Source: Diadema setosum
Lineage: Eukaryota > Echinodermata > Echinoidea > Diadematoida > Diadematidae
Assembly (NCBI RefSeq): GCF_964275005.1
Contig: NC_092692.1
Coordinates: 14,716,084-14,780,083, forward strand
Reading direction: 5' to 3'
Length of the DNA: 64,000 nt
The stretch's first letter is position 1; each line of letters starts with the position of its first letter. This document shows, piece after piece, positions 43,133 through 55,163 of this stretch. The notes beneath the pieces were generated by a model. That model saw only the letters and a program-made list of their open reading frames with translations. It ran no database searches and was not told the origin of the DNA. Made by a program: the position numbers and the translations under genes.

Positions 43133-43480
43133 CTACTCCTCCCAGGTCCTTGGTCCGATTTCCATCAAACTTAGTGGGTGGATGAAGGTTGACCACGAAA
43201 TTGCCCTTGAGGGGTTCATTTTTGGAAAGGTCAAGGTCACTGGGGTCAAAGGTCAAATAACTGTTTTTCGATACTCCTTCAATGGGGATCTCCCAGGTGT
43301 AGGCCTACTATTATGGGGATCCCCCCAGAAACATCCTCAATGGGGATTTCCCAGGTGTAGGCCTACTTATGCTTCCAGCAAGTTTGGCCAAGATCGGACC
43401 AAGGAGTAGCGCAAAACAGTTATTTGACCCCCATTGACCCAGTGACCTTGACCATTTCTGGGGGAATCCCCATAGAGGAT
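43133..43480. repeat. Interspersed repeat with inverted arms and a 30-base direct repeat
   Basis: GGTCAAGGTCACTGGGGTCA (from 43,229) is inverted at about 43,404-43,454 (ending ACCCAGTGACCTTGACC). Between them a 30-base sequence starting CAATGGGGAT occurs at 43,280-43,309 and 43,338-43,367. It looks like a decayed mobile element; the family is unknown. Confidence 0.6.
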
Positions 43481-43904
43481 TTCTGGGCACTGGCTGAAGC
43501 CAAACAAGCATGATACATGTTACGGATGTACTCTCTGATAGTAGACAATGTTGTATACAGAGAAGTTCTCAGTACATACCAAACTACTGCGATAACTTCA
43601 TCATATCCCCCCCCCCCCCACCCCTCTATGCCCCACTTCGGCTGATTCAGCACTCCACGGGTACATTGACTAGTTTTTGATAAAGTCACTCCGAACGTAA
43701 AATCTCTTTTAATCTAATTTATTATTATTATTATTTAGATAGACAGTTTGTTTTCCAACATTTTTCTATCTTAGCAGTGGGTGCCACAAGCATGTGTATG
43801 TGTGTGGGTGTGCACGTGTGTTTGTGTGTGACTTGGGTAAATCATTGATCTGTACGTAGACATCCGCCCATTTTGAAGCCCTTTCCAACGGCCTCCATTA
43901 CTTT

Positions 43905-44050
43905 ATTTCGGAGACACGTTATTCCAAAAGATCGTTAATTCTAAAATGATATAAGGTATGCTATTCCAAAATCTAATCGAATCTAAAAATGTACAAAAAA
44001 GAAGGAAAAGTTCGTTATTCCAATGGTTCGTCACAAGATTTCACTCGTTA
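43905..44050. repeat. Decayed TTCGTTATTCC-type repeat
   Basis: Scattered CGTTATTCCA, CGTTAATTC and GTTCGTTATTCCAATGGTTCG motifs resemble the 282-bp MITE family but cannot be aligned end to end. Confidence 0.4.
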
Positions 44051-44189
44051 TCGGATTAATGAATCTTATTTCATTATAAAGAGTTAATTGATGATATTGT
44101 TGATTTTTGATATGGTAAGCCTATGGCAGCCTGTGTGGTAAGGAAATTTATAATTGATTATAAAAAAAAAATCTTGTTAAAGTTAAGAT

Positions 44190-44570
44190 ATATAACATTT
44201 GGGATAAAATGTATAACATTTAGGGTCGATATTTCATTTAGGGTTGAATTGCATATAGAGTTAAAAAGATGTATTTTTGTTATTATACATTTAGGGTTAT
44301 TTACATATGTACATTACGTAATAGTATAATAGTACTCTTGGAGTTGTCAACTCTTGGAGTTGTCTTCGGTTAATGCATGTAGGTTTAGAATGTATGACAT
44401 TTAGTTATTAGGGATAGTATATTAGGGATACTATAACTCGATTATTACATTCAGGGTATTGATGCATAATATTTAGGTTCGATATTACCTCTAAGGTTAA
44501 AATACATGACATTTAGATTTGTTATCACATTTAGCGCTTTTATAACATTTAGGGGTGATACAATATGGTC
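44190..44570. repeat. Degenerate tandem repeat based on ACATTTAGGGTT
   Basis: At least eight variants of (A)CATTTAGGGT(T/C)GATAT recur at irregular 20-60-base spacing. It contains TTAGGG but not as uninterrupted telomere arrays. Confidence 0.6.
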
Positions 44571-46893
44571 AAATACTATAAGGAGGGCCTACATTATAGT
44601 CATACATTATGTAACTGCCTACTGGACAATACTGAATATCATAATATATAATTTTTTTTCACATTCGATGCATTTCCATAGAAACTGTGAAAAATAAGAT
44701 TGAAATCAATTGAAATCTAGCCAATGCTATATTCACTTGACAGGTTTGACAGCCACAGGATTCAACCATTTCTGCATTGTGAACATCGTTCTACAATCTT
44801 AATTCTGTTCAACGACAGCAGAATTTGAATCAGTTCTCACTCCCGCCGGAAATCATTGCGTCAATAAACTCATATAGATTGTCTCGGAGTAGGGAATCGA
44901 GCTGTAACGGCATAGCATGCTATTCCCAAATTAATTTTTGAACTGACATCGACAGAAGATGGAGATAACAGAGAGAGTGCACATATGTGGAAAAGGTAAC
45001 ACCAGAGCGTGACTGAGCCATGGGAGTACAGTTGGGTCTTTTTAATACGTCTGCAGCTATTGAAGTTTACCCACCGGGCAACCATTATGATATTGTGCAT
45101 TTCAATGGCAAAAGGAATCAAGTGACAAATCATCTAAATATGAGACAAAAAATATTCTAGATTTGATGCAGCTTACTTGGATGCCACATGCAGGAAACTT
45201 CATCGTACTGAATGATATCCACGTCAAAATGTCATCCTCAGAATTCCACTGAGGAACCGACTAGTACTTACCAGAATCGCCTTGGGAAGGCTCCGTTATA
45301 TTTCACACTCCTCTTATGGATCCAAGCTTTAATTCCGTCATCTTTCTTCAAACAAACAAAAAAGAAATCTAAAACAATTCTGGTCGAAAAATTTTCGTTT
45401 TCTCGTTATCTGATTGTTCAAATATCATAGAAAATTTACTTTCTAGGTGATTTTTATAGTTGTTTATTTACTGAATTTTCATGATTTTGATATCACTTTG
45501 TCCAGTGATATGTGTTGCATTTAGCTGCTGTGGTAAATTTAGAGAAATAAGTTCCAATTCCAAATACATCTTTATGTTACCCTACCAATATGAAAGAAAA
45601 TAAAATTTCCTTTAATTTGATATTTCATTTGATTATATTGCAATCTTGTATAAAAATCATCAACTTGAAAAAGTGTTTTCTTTTTTGTAGTCTATAGTAC
45701 AGAGACAAAAAGTTAACATTTTTCTCACTTGCCTCCTTGTGGCATATAGCTGAGAGTGCTATATACTGACTATGCGTCGTGAAACGAATGAAGCGTTATC
45801 CAAAGAAATATCTAGCATTTCGCAGTGCTACCAAGATAAAATATTATATTCATAATGCGATTCTGCCCCTCCTCCCCCCTGAGAAATTTCCCCACTGTAA
45901 AACTGATAATTATCGATTCCACTCTAAAGTGATGTCCTCTCTTTGGCTGACGCGACGATTCGGAGAATAGAAAATAATCCCACGGGCATTCTGGCAAATT
46001 CAAACGTTGTGAAAAAGCAAGTAACTCTTTTCTCCATTCACGTGCGTCAAAGAAAGTTAGCAAGAAAATTTCATATTAGTTCTTCATTGTTTTTTTTATT
46101 GTCATTATGACAGGGATATCAAAACGGTTCGACTGGTGAAAACGTATAATATACTGTAAATGTTTGATGTGACGATATTGAACAATCTAACCTCAGAGCT
46201 TCAATCTTCCATTTCAAGTGTTAAAACCCACTTATCTTTATTGTATGTCATTCATTGTCTTCGTTTTACTCGTGATTTTTTCTTGCCATATTTGTCGATT
46301 CTGAGCGTAAATAGACTTCTTGAGTAATTATGTGCCATAAATGACACGTGTACTCTAATCTCTGTTCGTATTCTCATCAGCATTTTTACCGTAATTATCA
46401 TTTTATCACTATTAGTGACGGTATCTCTGTGTAATTATTATCGTGGTTATCATCATCAAAGTTTTTGCTCCAAAAGTCATCGCCGACATCATTATCATTA
46501 TTACAAGTTCCACCGTCATTATCATTAATACCGGTATAAAATTATCATTGCTGTCTGTCTGTCTGTCTGTCTCTACTCTGTCTATCTGTCTGTCTCTACT
46601 CTGTCTGCCTGGTTGTGTGCCTGCGTACATTGAATTAATGGTTCATGTATGCAAGAATATAAATTTCCCCGGCGGCTCATACTGCATCAGTTGGTATAAT
46701 TGAAATCGATATTTTTTCCCATTCTTGGTTACAGGTCCCTTCGCGATATACGATAGCTGCAATATTTCTGCTCAAAGTTTACCAGTGAGGATATCTCCCC
46801 CCCCCCACCTCCCTCCTCTCTCTCTCTCTCTCTCTCTCTCTTTCCACCTGTCTCTCTGTCTTTGTCTTTCTTCTTCACTGACTGATATCGAAG
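44571..46893. other. Gene-free spacer
   Basis: About 45,640-45,690 has AACTTGAAAAAGTGTTTTC, similar to one arm end of the TA-flanked MITEs, and may be a remnant. A CTGT tetranucleotide array lies at about 46,551-46,572 and (CT)n at about 46,815-46,842. No exon is supported. Confidence 0.45.
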
Positions 46894-47206
46894 GAACTAG
46901 ACATAGAATTGAATTCAGACGTGCAGGTATATAATCTGCCAGGGAATGATTTATTTTTGGATGATTCATTTTCTTTTCTTTTCTTTTCCCAGATTCGTTA
47001 AATGTACATCATTGTATGTAACCTCGTTTAATCTGCATGTTGAGAAGGATCGAACTATATGCATAAAATTGAATTTTAATTTGCAGGTATAGTCTGCCTC
47101 GTAATAATTGAATTTTTTTTTAATTAATTTTTTTTCTTTCTTTTCTAGATTCGTTAAATGTAAATCATTGTGGTAGCGTCGTTTATTCTGCATGCTGCGA
47201 ATTAAA
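46894..47206. repeat. Tandem duplication, unit about 158 bases
   Basis: Two diverged copies (46,894-47,051 and 47,052 to about 47,206) share GAACTA, TGCAGGTAT, TCTGCC, a pyrimidine tract ending in AG, ATTCGTTAAATGTA and TCTGCATG in the same order. Confidence 0.8.
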
Positions 47207-47675
47207 TTGACGCAAGACTGTTTGACAGAAAGAACCAGCATACATTCTCGGTATGTGACTCGTCTGGGTATTCAGCAGCAGGTAAAGAAGCATTACGACC
47301 TTATATTGCTTCTTGTCTATTATACATCCTATCAACTTTTCGAATCAAGTATTCTTCTCTTCATTACAGAAACAAACAAATAAACAAAAATCAAACAAGC
47401 TAACCAAACCAACTAATTGCAAAATGCACACTTGAAAGTTAACTGAAATCGTTTCACGTTCAGTGTCTTTTTTGTCTTGTATTTGGAAACGTCAGTTACT
47501 GGAATGGACACAAAATAGTCGAAGAAACACACACACATACACACACATGATTATTCAAAGAGAGAGAGAGAGAGGGGGGGGGGGGGAAAGAAGTGACTTC
47601 AGTGCCCTGAAAAGAATCACGTGATTTACAAGAAACAGCCGGGCACATAATATTATCTCCTGTTCAGGGTTCTGC

Positions 47676-48036
47676 TATATAAACACTCAATAAAGCATCT
47701 TGCCACTCGAGTCGACGAAACACTCGGCATCTACAGCTCTGTCGAGAGAACAATGCCCAGATAACGGATGGTGTGCTGATGACCGCCCACCACCAACGCT
47801 CAGCGGAGAAAACTCCCATTACCACCTTCTTCCGATAAGAAGGGCTGGATGCCCGCTAAAGCTGCGGCGCTGTGCCAATTCCCTTGTTAATCATTATGCA
47901 TATTTTCTTCGACATCTGCGGCTGCGAGGTGCTCTCCGATTATTAAGCACGCCATGGTTACCCTCGATTCATCTCCTCTCTGTGTTTCACGCCTGATCAT
48001 GCGAAGTCGATGATTTGATGGCGTAACCATGGAAAC
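47676..48036 (+). promoter_or_regulatory. Candidate promoter / regulatory block upstream of the GPCR
   Basis: A TATA-box-like TATATAAA (47,676-47,683) is followed by moderately GC-rich DNA. GTAACCATGG occurs in both orientations (47,952-47,961 reversed, 48,023-48,032 forward). The forward copy extends to GTAACCATGGAAAC, close to the RFX X-box consensus. It lies about 1.4-1.7 kb before the receptor ORF. Its function is inferred. Confidence 0.3.
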
Positions 48037-49416
48037 CCGTTGACTGCTTCCAACATCACACTGAAAGAGTATCTACTTTTTTGTTCTACGTGGCACTCTT
48101 CCGCAACTATGCGCGGAACAAAGACTTCGGTAGAAGCGGTAAGATGTTCGACGGTGTGTGATATGATATCAACGTTAAAATATTGCACAGGGAAAAGCAA
48201 ATATCATCTCCTGTATATGGGAGTGCATGGTTCGGAAGGTAAGGAACAAGAGTGGTTATTGCATGGCACGATGTGTCACTCTGTCACCACTCCGCCAGGA
48301 TATGGACACAGTGCCTCAGGAGACAGTGTGCATTGAAAAAAGGAAGGACTACTACAGTTAGTATATTTGCTGTGCAGTTTGGTGCAAATACACCCGATAC
48401 TATAAATTCGTAGAAATCTGTGAGTTGATCACAACGAAACTTTAGTGAATGACTCGACAGAAGACTTCGTTGAAGCGCGCGCTACGTTCTTCCATGATGA
48501 AACTGTCAAATACAGCCCTCAAACTTTCTGAGTTTCATAAACATTGATTTTGCATCGCCTGTTGTCGTCAATGCGGAAGTACGGATTTGTCGCTTTTGTG
48601 AGCGATGTTCAGTGTTGTGCTATATTTGAAACAGTGGAAGAGATGATTTGTTTCCATGATTAGACCATTTCTTAATAGCTAATCAGCATCGTGCCTAGAC
48701 TCTGCTCAAACAAGGTATCAACAACAAAAACAGCAACACCTCGATCCCAGCTGGTTACATTATCATCGTGACTACATGGGCGTATATATAGATCGGACAT
48801 CAGAACGCAAGGCGGTGATCTGAACATGTTAAAATTCTGACAAATACACCTTTCATAGTCGCTCGACATCCGTTGCAAATTGGCTGGTGTGTGTTCTAGT
48901 AAACCTTATCGTAGCAGAATCTGGCTTAGAGTACCAAACATTTCACAGAACCTGGTATTCATATTTCAAATAGGGACCAAGGGACCAAATCCTGCTTAAT
49001 CTACACCTGGACCCACTTTGACTCTGCAACGATTTCCGCCAAAGTGGTTTCCTTTGACAGGATTCATACTATATCGAAGATTCAGAGATGATGTGTTTCT
49101 TAGAATTTTATTGCACTGTTCGGCATATCTAAAGATATTTTAATTTTTCTTCCTTTTTTTGTCAGCTTAGTTATGTTTGACTCTTACAAACTCTCGCACA
49201 CTCTGACTTTGTAAACTTTATGGCCAAGTTTCCTGTCCTAGAATGCGTATCATGACAGAGACGTGCTGACGCAAGCTTAATGTATCCTGGCTACGTGTAA
49301 CCACACGAATCAAGTCAAAATCTTCATGAACATTGTTAAAGCTACCAAGCTAGAGGCCAGAACGACCTTGTACAGTAAGAGTAGGTATTGGCTTAATATG
49401 CCCCAATAACCTAACA
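48037..49416 (+). other. Spacer upstream of the GPCR
   Basis: No coding exon is recognised. Part may be 5' UTR or 5' intron of the receptor transcript. Confidence 0.4.
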
Positions 49417-50487
49417 ATGTTAGAAGATTTGAAACCCTTCAACTTTACGCGGTTGTCGTTTCCCGCGTTTTCTGCCTCACTTCGCGTCCAGTCAACATCG
49501 ACTCCGTCTAGGCGCTACGATTACGACTACAACGACGACGATATGATCTTCAAATCCATCCTGATCGCGGGATTCTTGTGTATATTTATCATCGGAGTGT
49601 GCGCCAATGCCCTGGTAATTCTTCTAGCCTTGAAACCGACAAGCAGTGTGAATGTGAACACAATCAATACATACATCGTCAACATGGCTGCCGCTGATTT
49701 GTTATACGTATTCGGCTGTTTGTTCTACACGTTGACGAACTACAACCAGGACGGGTGGATGTTTGGTGACGTCGGCTGCCGATTGATTTTGAGCATCGAC
49801 ATTCTCACCATGCAAGCCAGCGTGTACATCCTTACCGTAATGAGCATCGAGCGCTACGTCGCCGTCGTGCATCCCATGTTGTCTCTCAAGTACCGCAGCG
49901 TCGGCTTCGCTCGCCGCGTGGTGGCCGTCATTTGGCTCTCCGCCATCGTGCTCGCCACGCCCATGATTGCCAGCATGTCGCTAACTCGGATCCGTGACGC
50001 CCACGGGGCTGTCAAAAAGACGTGCACGTGGACTTTGAGTGGAGATAACTCCTTGCACAACTACATGATCTTCGTCTTTCTCATCACTTTCATGATCCCT
50101 TCGGTAATCATCGTCGCGGTCTACGTCCTTCTCATGCTGCACTTCTGCTGCACGGTCAGCCCGGATCAAACCAGTAATCGACAGGTGCGGCAGTCGAAAC
50201 GGCGTGTGGCCCAGATCGTGTTCCTAGTGGTCTTCGTCTTCTGGGTATGCTACACGCCATTTTGGGTGTACCAGCTGGCTGTGCTCCACGTCGACAGGTT
50301 CGATCCCAGCCAGATCATAGGCCTCGTAACACTGGTCATATCCTACCTGAACTCCTGCGTGAATCCATTCCTCTACACCTTGTTACCAAAGCGGTACAAC
50401 GTGTGGCAAAAGATGAGAAAACAGAGCTCATACACGGCTCCAAAGTATCGCTTTACAGGTCGCCCGGAAGTGTGTGATTCGATTTAA
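49417..50487 (+). CDS. Urotensin II-receptor-like class A GPCR
   Basis: 356 residues in one exon. Seven membrane spans lie at about 46-72, 84-107, 119-150, 166-187, 215-243, 262-287 and 299-323. Landmarks: Asn64 (1.50), Asp94 (2.50), GDVGC with Cys121 expected to pair with Cys203, Asp128 (3.32) in SIDILTMQAS, ERY at 145-147, CYTPFW in TM6, and NPFLY at 316-320. The FGDVGCR, LTMxAS, TVMSxERY and NPFLYTLL stretches match vertebrate UTS2R closely. Asp3.32 fits a peptide ligand with a basic core residue, as in urotensin II and somatostatin. NFT at 9-11 is a glycosylation site, and the N-terminus is acidic with Tyr-Asp repeats. The short tail has one Cys. Met43 is an alternative start. It probably couples to G proteins at the plasma membrane. 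Somatostatin- or allatostatin-C-type receptors are the nearest alternatives. Confidence 0.88.
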   Translation: MLEDLKPFNFTRLSFPAFSASLRVQSTSTPSRRYDYDYNDDDMIFKSILIAGFLCIFIIGVCANALVILLALKPTSSVNVNTINTYIVNMAAADLLYVFGCLFYTLTNYNQDGWMFGDVGCRLILSIDILTMQASVYILTVMSIERYVAVVHPMLSLKYRSVGFARRVVAVIWLSAIVLATPMIASMSLTRIRDAHGAVKKTCTWTLSGDNSLHNYMIFVFLITFMIPSVIIVAVYVLLMLHFCCTVSPDQTSNRQVRQSKRRVAQIVFLVVFVFWVCYTPFWVYQLAVLHVDRFDPSQIIGLVTLVISYLNSCVNPFLYTLLPKRYNVWQKMRKQSSYTAPKYRFTGRPEVCDSI

Positions 50488-51044
50488 CTGCTGCATTAAA
50501 AGTACACTTTTTAAGAGAGTACTGTAACAATGACACCCTTTTGGTATTATGTGCGAAGAAAAAACAAACAAGTGAATTTGTGCAGGCACTAACTTAACCA
50601 AGAGAGAAGAAAATAACATATTATTTGTATCGCGGTAATTTGGATTCGGACAACTCCACACAGTAAACCTAAAGTGCGTTTCATGAGAAATAAGAAGTGA
50701 CATTTCTGATCTGTGAATATTCTTTTTGATTTACGATGACCTCATCCATGTGTGTGTGTGTGTGTTTTGTTGGGGTTTTTTTAACGAGGGAAGAAGATAC
50801 AGGGCCCATCCCTGAGAAAATGAGGTGTAGATACGTAAATTGCTTGAACAATATCAAATATAAAATCTAAATTTACCACATGCATAGGTATCCTCAAAGG
50901 TTCAGTTGATTACTGTCAAAATGTCACGAGTGTAATTTTGCTTCAAAGTGCACAGGAGACACTGCTTGGTCAATTAGTTAATATTGGCTGTATATTTTGT
51001 GGGGTTTTTTAACGTCGTTTAAGCAGCACACTTACATTCTCTAC
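50488..51044. other. Downstream flank of the GPCR
   Basis: A short (GT)n lies at 50,751-50,765. No canonical AATAAA was seen close to the stop, so the transcript end is not defined. Confidence 0.4.
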
Positions 51045-51361
51045 TTAAAGGTATTGTTTACCATTGGGAGCAGTGATTTAAACAATGTTCAAGTGAAAAA
51101 TGTTACAAAAAGGCCTAAAATATACAGTAGGGAGATATCAATATTTTCCTCAATAAACCACAATACTGTAGACAATTTACTCTGAAAACAAATGTATTAT
51201 AACTATTTCTCTCATTTTGTATATCTATCAACACTTAACATTGAATATACTAATTAAAGTTTTACATTGGTTGTTTCTATCCCTAACTCACGTTTTAGAA
51301 CATAATTGTGCAGCACTAAAGCTGGGGTTTTGTTTCTGCAAATGGTAAATAATGCCTTTAA
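51045..51361. mobile_element. TTAA-flanked MITE, copy 2
   Basis: It begins TTAAAGGTATTGTTTACC and ends GGTAAATAATGCCTTTAA, with TTAA at both edges. It aligns through its length with 39,095-39,463 apart from small gaps. Confidence 0.8.
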
Positions 51362-51714
51362 TCCCTTGATCTTTTTCACACCATAATGGATGATCACCAA
51401 AGGATTAGTGTGATTTAAGAAGAAATAGAGTCATGACTCAGTACAAGAGGCTAAGTCTAAATGAAAGGCTTATTCATTTATTGCGTGCATGATATAACGC
51501 GAAAATACAAAATGACTTTCCTTTTTTCATTACATCTCCCAATCGGTAAAGGACCACGTCTGTAATTTGTAGACTATTATTTTCAAGTTTCAGTTTTGTT
51601 TCTACACTTGCAAATATGAAATCATTCGACAAATCAACGATGCAGATGTTTATATAAAAATATTTGTAAGAGTACTTAAAGTGATTGCAGAGTATCGGTG
51701 GAGATGAGAATAGG

Positions 51715-52074
51715 GCTTTTATTATTTTTTTTGTGAGATACCAAGAAACCACTTATGAAAATACAGAGCATACCATTTTAAGAGTTATTCAAAGTTTATT
51801 ATATGAAAATCAGTTTTGGAATTATTGAGACATCCAAAAATAAAGTAAAACAAGGAAGTCTTATAAAAGTGGATAACGCTTTTTATTAGGAATGCTCTTT
51901 TTTGGATATCTCAGCCATTTTAAAACCGATTTTCATCAAATAAACGTTGAATCCCTCTCGGAGCTACATGCTCTTTCATATTTCATAAGAGGTTTCTCAT
52001 TATCTCACCAAAAATATTAGAAACCTGAAGTTAGGTCTCAACCAAAACTATACGCTTCCTTTAAAGAATCCCTC
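51715..52074. mobile_element. Foldback MITE, copy B
   Basis: The right arm (TTTTCATCAAATAAACGTTG to CTCAACCAAAACTATA, ending CCTTTAA at 52,074) matches the right arm of 3,893-4,305. The left arm mirrors it from TTTGTGAGATA inward, but the outer left end is missing, so this copy is truncated on the left. Confidence 0.7.
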
Positions 52075-52979
52075 GTACAATATCAAGTGCGTACATGCTA
52101 ATAAATTTTTATCGAATTTTAAGATCCCGATGGAAGAGACGGTTATCAATAATCCATTTGTTGACTGCATGGGTAACGAAGTCTGGGTGGTATAATATCT
52201 TGTTTAATCTCTTTTATAAACACACACACACAGCAACAAGCACACACACGAACAAATGAATCATTTGAAAGCGAGTATTTTCAAATGGCCTGACATTTGG
52301 CTGAGGAGCACAACACAAACGGAATATAACAAAGTAGAAACGAATATTCAAGGACATAGAAGGGGTTGTCAGAGTAGGGAGAACATTAGAGAAGTGTTTG
52401 GTGTTTTTAGTTTATAATCATAATTTAAGAAAAAAATCTTTACCTATTATAAAGATTGATATTTTCAACTTCTAAAAGTAAAGGACTATACGTTAGGCAA
52501 ATAGTTACAATTTGTAATATGAGAGTAAATTAGTGAGCAAGATTGCTAATTCGAGTGATGCGTGGTGAGAAAAAAAAACCCCCAAACCCCTTTTTTTAGG
52601 ATAATTTAAAACACTGACGAGAAGGACTGCGTCTAAGATCAGCAGACAGTAAGTTCAATACATCAGGTCTATGGTGTTTTTTTATTTTTATTTCCGTGTT
52701 AAGTTGAGCATAATTTCAGCATTTTCTAATATTGATACAGTCCGTTGCGCGACGAATTAGATGTGACTGGATACTAAAGATGTGAAATAAATGAATCAAT
52801 AAATATTATTTCCAAAAAGTTTGTTGTTAGTAAATTTATCCAGGAATATCGCACTTTTTCCATGTGTATAGGCCTATATCAGTGATCGTGAGAGTATTTA
52901 CTTCGTGAAACAAGCATTCAGTGTGTGCTGAGTAACGAGAACCAGTGATATATTTTTTTTTAAATGACACGTTTCTGTA
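52075..52979. other. Gene-free spacer
   Basis: It contains a short (CA)n near 52,220. No ORF or splice pattern supports an exon. Confidence 0.5.
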
Positions 52980-53075
52980 ATAATACAGGATTCCTTTTTT
53001 GTATGTATATAATACAGGATTCCTTTTTTGTAATACCGCAGTTGCCCCATACAATATCAGTAGTAGGTGATGCAG
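52980..53075 (-). pseudogene. Small LINE ORF2 scrap
   Basis: The minus strand reads TTDIVWGNCG near 53,060, the Y-x-x-I-VWG block of CR1/L2-type ORFs, as in the fragment at 8,580-8,615. A 29-base tandem duplication (ACAGGATTCCTTTTTTGTA at both starts) follows it. Too little remains for a clade call. Confidence 0.4.
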
Positions 53076-55163
53076 AACATATTCCTTGACCAACCAATTC
53101 TCTTCCTCCCCTTGACTTTGATCTTGGAAGGACTGACCTTGGACTGTAGAGGTTCTATCAGAAGAGGTTTGAGGAGCTTGTGAATTGTTACCATAATACG
53201 TACAGATTTCTAGTAGTCTGTATTGTCAGCTGATTGTGACCACTGCTCTTGATCATTTAATGCGCATATCATGTGTATAGACTATGAGATTGACATGCGA
53301 AAACTGTGTGGGAGTATGCGCATTTTATGAGCAAAGGTTACTCAAGTTAGTCGTGAACTAGTCGTGATCTAGCCGTGATTTACGTGCCACTAGGTTGATA
53401 GACACGCGTTAGCACCTACTCATACGGCTAGTTTGCGCGTTGGTCGTTGGTTGTGCATAGTTCACGAAGGGTTCGCAAAACTTGCTTTAAAAAATTTAAA
53501 AAAATCCGTCAGCCAAAAATTTTGAACAGATAAAAATTTTTCCACGCATTGACGGCCAGCACCCTCCCAAGGTTGCCACGAATGTTTCTCGCATTGGCAC
53601 GAAATGATACGTGTCAATGCTCAAACCATGCGCAAATCCAAATTCGTGCAAGTTTCATGGTGGCTTTAATAAGACGCTCGTAAGCTGCTCGTAAGCAGTA
53701 CGTACACAATTTGTGCAGTACTGTTGTTGAGTTTTAGCAGGTTTTAGAGAGTATAAAACCAAGCGCGCGAAGTTAAAATCCTCAATCTGTTCATCTCCTG
53801 TCGAAGAAATATGGGACCAAAAGGGAAGTCAAAGGGAAGAGGGGAAGAGAAAAAAAAAAGGAGGGAGATGAGGAAGAAGGAGGGAGAGGGAGGGGAGCTG
53901 CAACAACAGCCTCCATCCTCATCAAGAAATGATAGACATCGCAAGTGACCAGGAGGAGGGTTTTCGACAGTACACGGCAGCGCTTTCTTGCAGCCGGACA
54001 AAATACAACTTTATACAAAATTCCTAAGATGTTCTGACGAATTGAGAATGTCGTGACCTGCACGTACAATTATCTTTCGACAACAACAACAAATCGTAAG
54101 ATGTATATGACGTAATGAGAACGCAAAGCATTCTTGCGAAAGTTTAACGTACGAACTCTTGTCTATTATGAAGGCCATTGTAGAACCGAAAATCACTTCG
54201 TTTTTCAAGAAGGTCGTACGTGTTCTTGCAAATTAAACGAACTTCGTAAGGAAGGCCGTAAGAAACTATGCCCCGTCAACGAATCTCTACGAACTACTGA
54301 TCGTACGAACAGGGGAGGTTCGTACGAATTTTTGTGACCGTAGCTATAAATATGAATCCCGTATTCTTTTTTTTTCCGTCCGAGTAAGGTTGTGCATTAT
54401 GTCGCTTTGACGAGTACAGAGTCTAACACACTGAGAAAAAAAGTCTTTGCCAAAACGCGCACATGAGCTAACTACGAACTGACTTATCTTATGGACGCAG
54501 GCCCTCCAAGTCGTGTTGTGCACCTCTGTAAATAACATACTTCATAAAACGTATCAGTAAGTCATCATAGCATAGTAACGTGTACACCGCGTTAAAAAAA
54601 AAAAAAGTACCATAGACCGAGCTGGAATACTTTAATGTACAAACCGATAAAACATTGACTAAAAAATGATACAAGGATCCTAACTATTGGTATTGTCAAT
54701 CAGTCATTTCATGAGATGAGTTTTATATTTGGAAAATCATACCCATACATTATAGGCTTTGATATACTGAGAGTGAGCTGCATCTCCACTAACGTCCCGA
54801 ATTTCAACCTGAGCATAGTTTTCTTCATAAAATGGCTCTGTGAATTATGTTTCATTTACCTTTATGGACAAATACTATATGTAGACCTTACTTTAGAAAA
54901 ATCCGGGAAAAGAGGTGATTGAGTACGCGCTAGTAGTTGAGTAAGTGCGTTTTGCTAAATTATTATGAAATTGTGGCGCCATTGAGTGTGAATACGCGGC
55001 AAGCCACAGATACGTGCGTACATCTGAGCAGTCGTTAGTACCAGTCAATGGTAAAAACTTCTGCCCGCTGGGCATGTAAGACAAAATAAATGACTGGTCA
55101 CGTGATTACTCTCAGCCAATCATTTGACTGGGATCCATTATCATCAAAAAATAAAGTCGTCTA
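53076..55163. other. Gene-free spacer
   Basis: About 53,330-53,740 and 54,100-54,340 contain short recurring motifs (TAGTCGTGA; TTCGTACGA, CTTCGTAAG) that suggest decayed repeats, but no element ends were resolved. No exon is recognised. Confidence 0.4.

Noticed and set aside
43056-43409. A 117-residue open frame with few stops
   Set aside because: It covers a repeat with direct and inverted copies; the 30-base repeats explain the apparent protein repeats.
44190-44570. Interstitial telomere array
   Set aside because: TTAGGG units are not adjacent and sit in a longer variable unit; described as a degenerate tandem repeat.
47700-47996. A 98-residue plus-strand frame downstream of the TATA-like box
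   Set aside because: No family resemblance, no splice sites in a consistent phase and no start context; left as non-coding.
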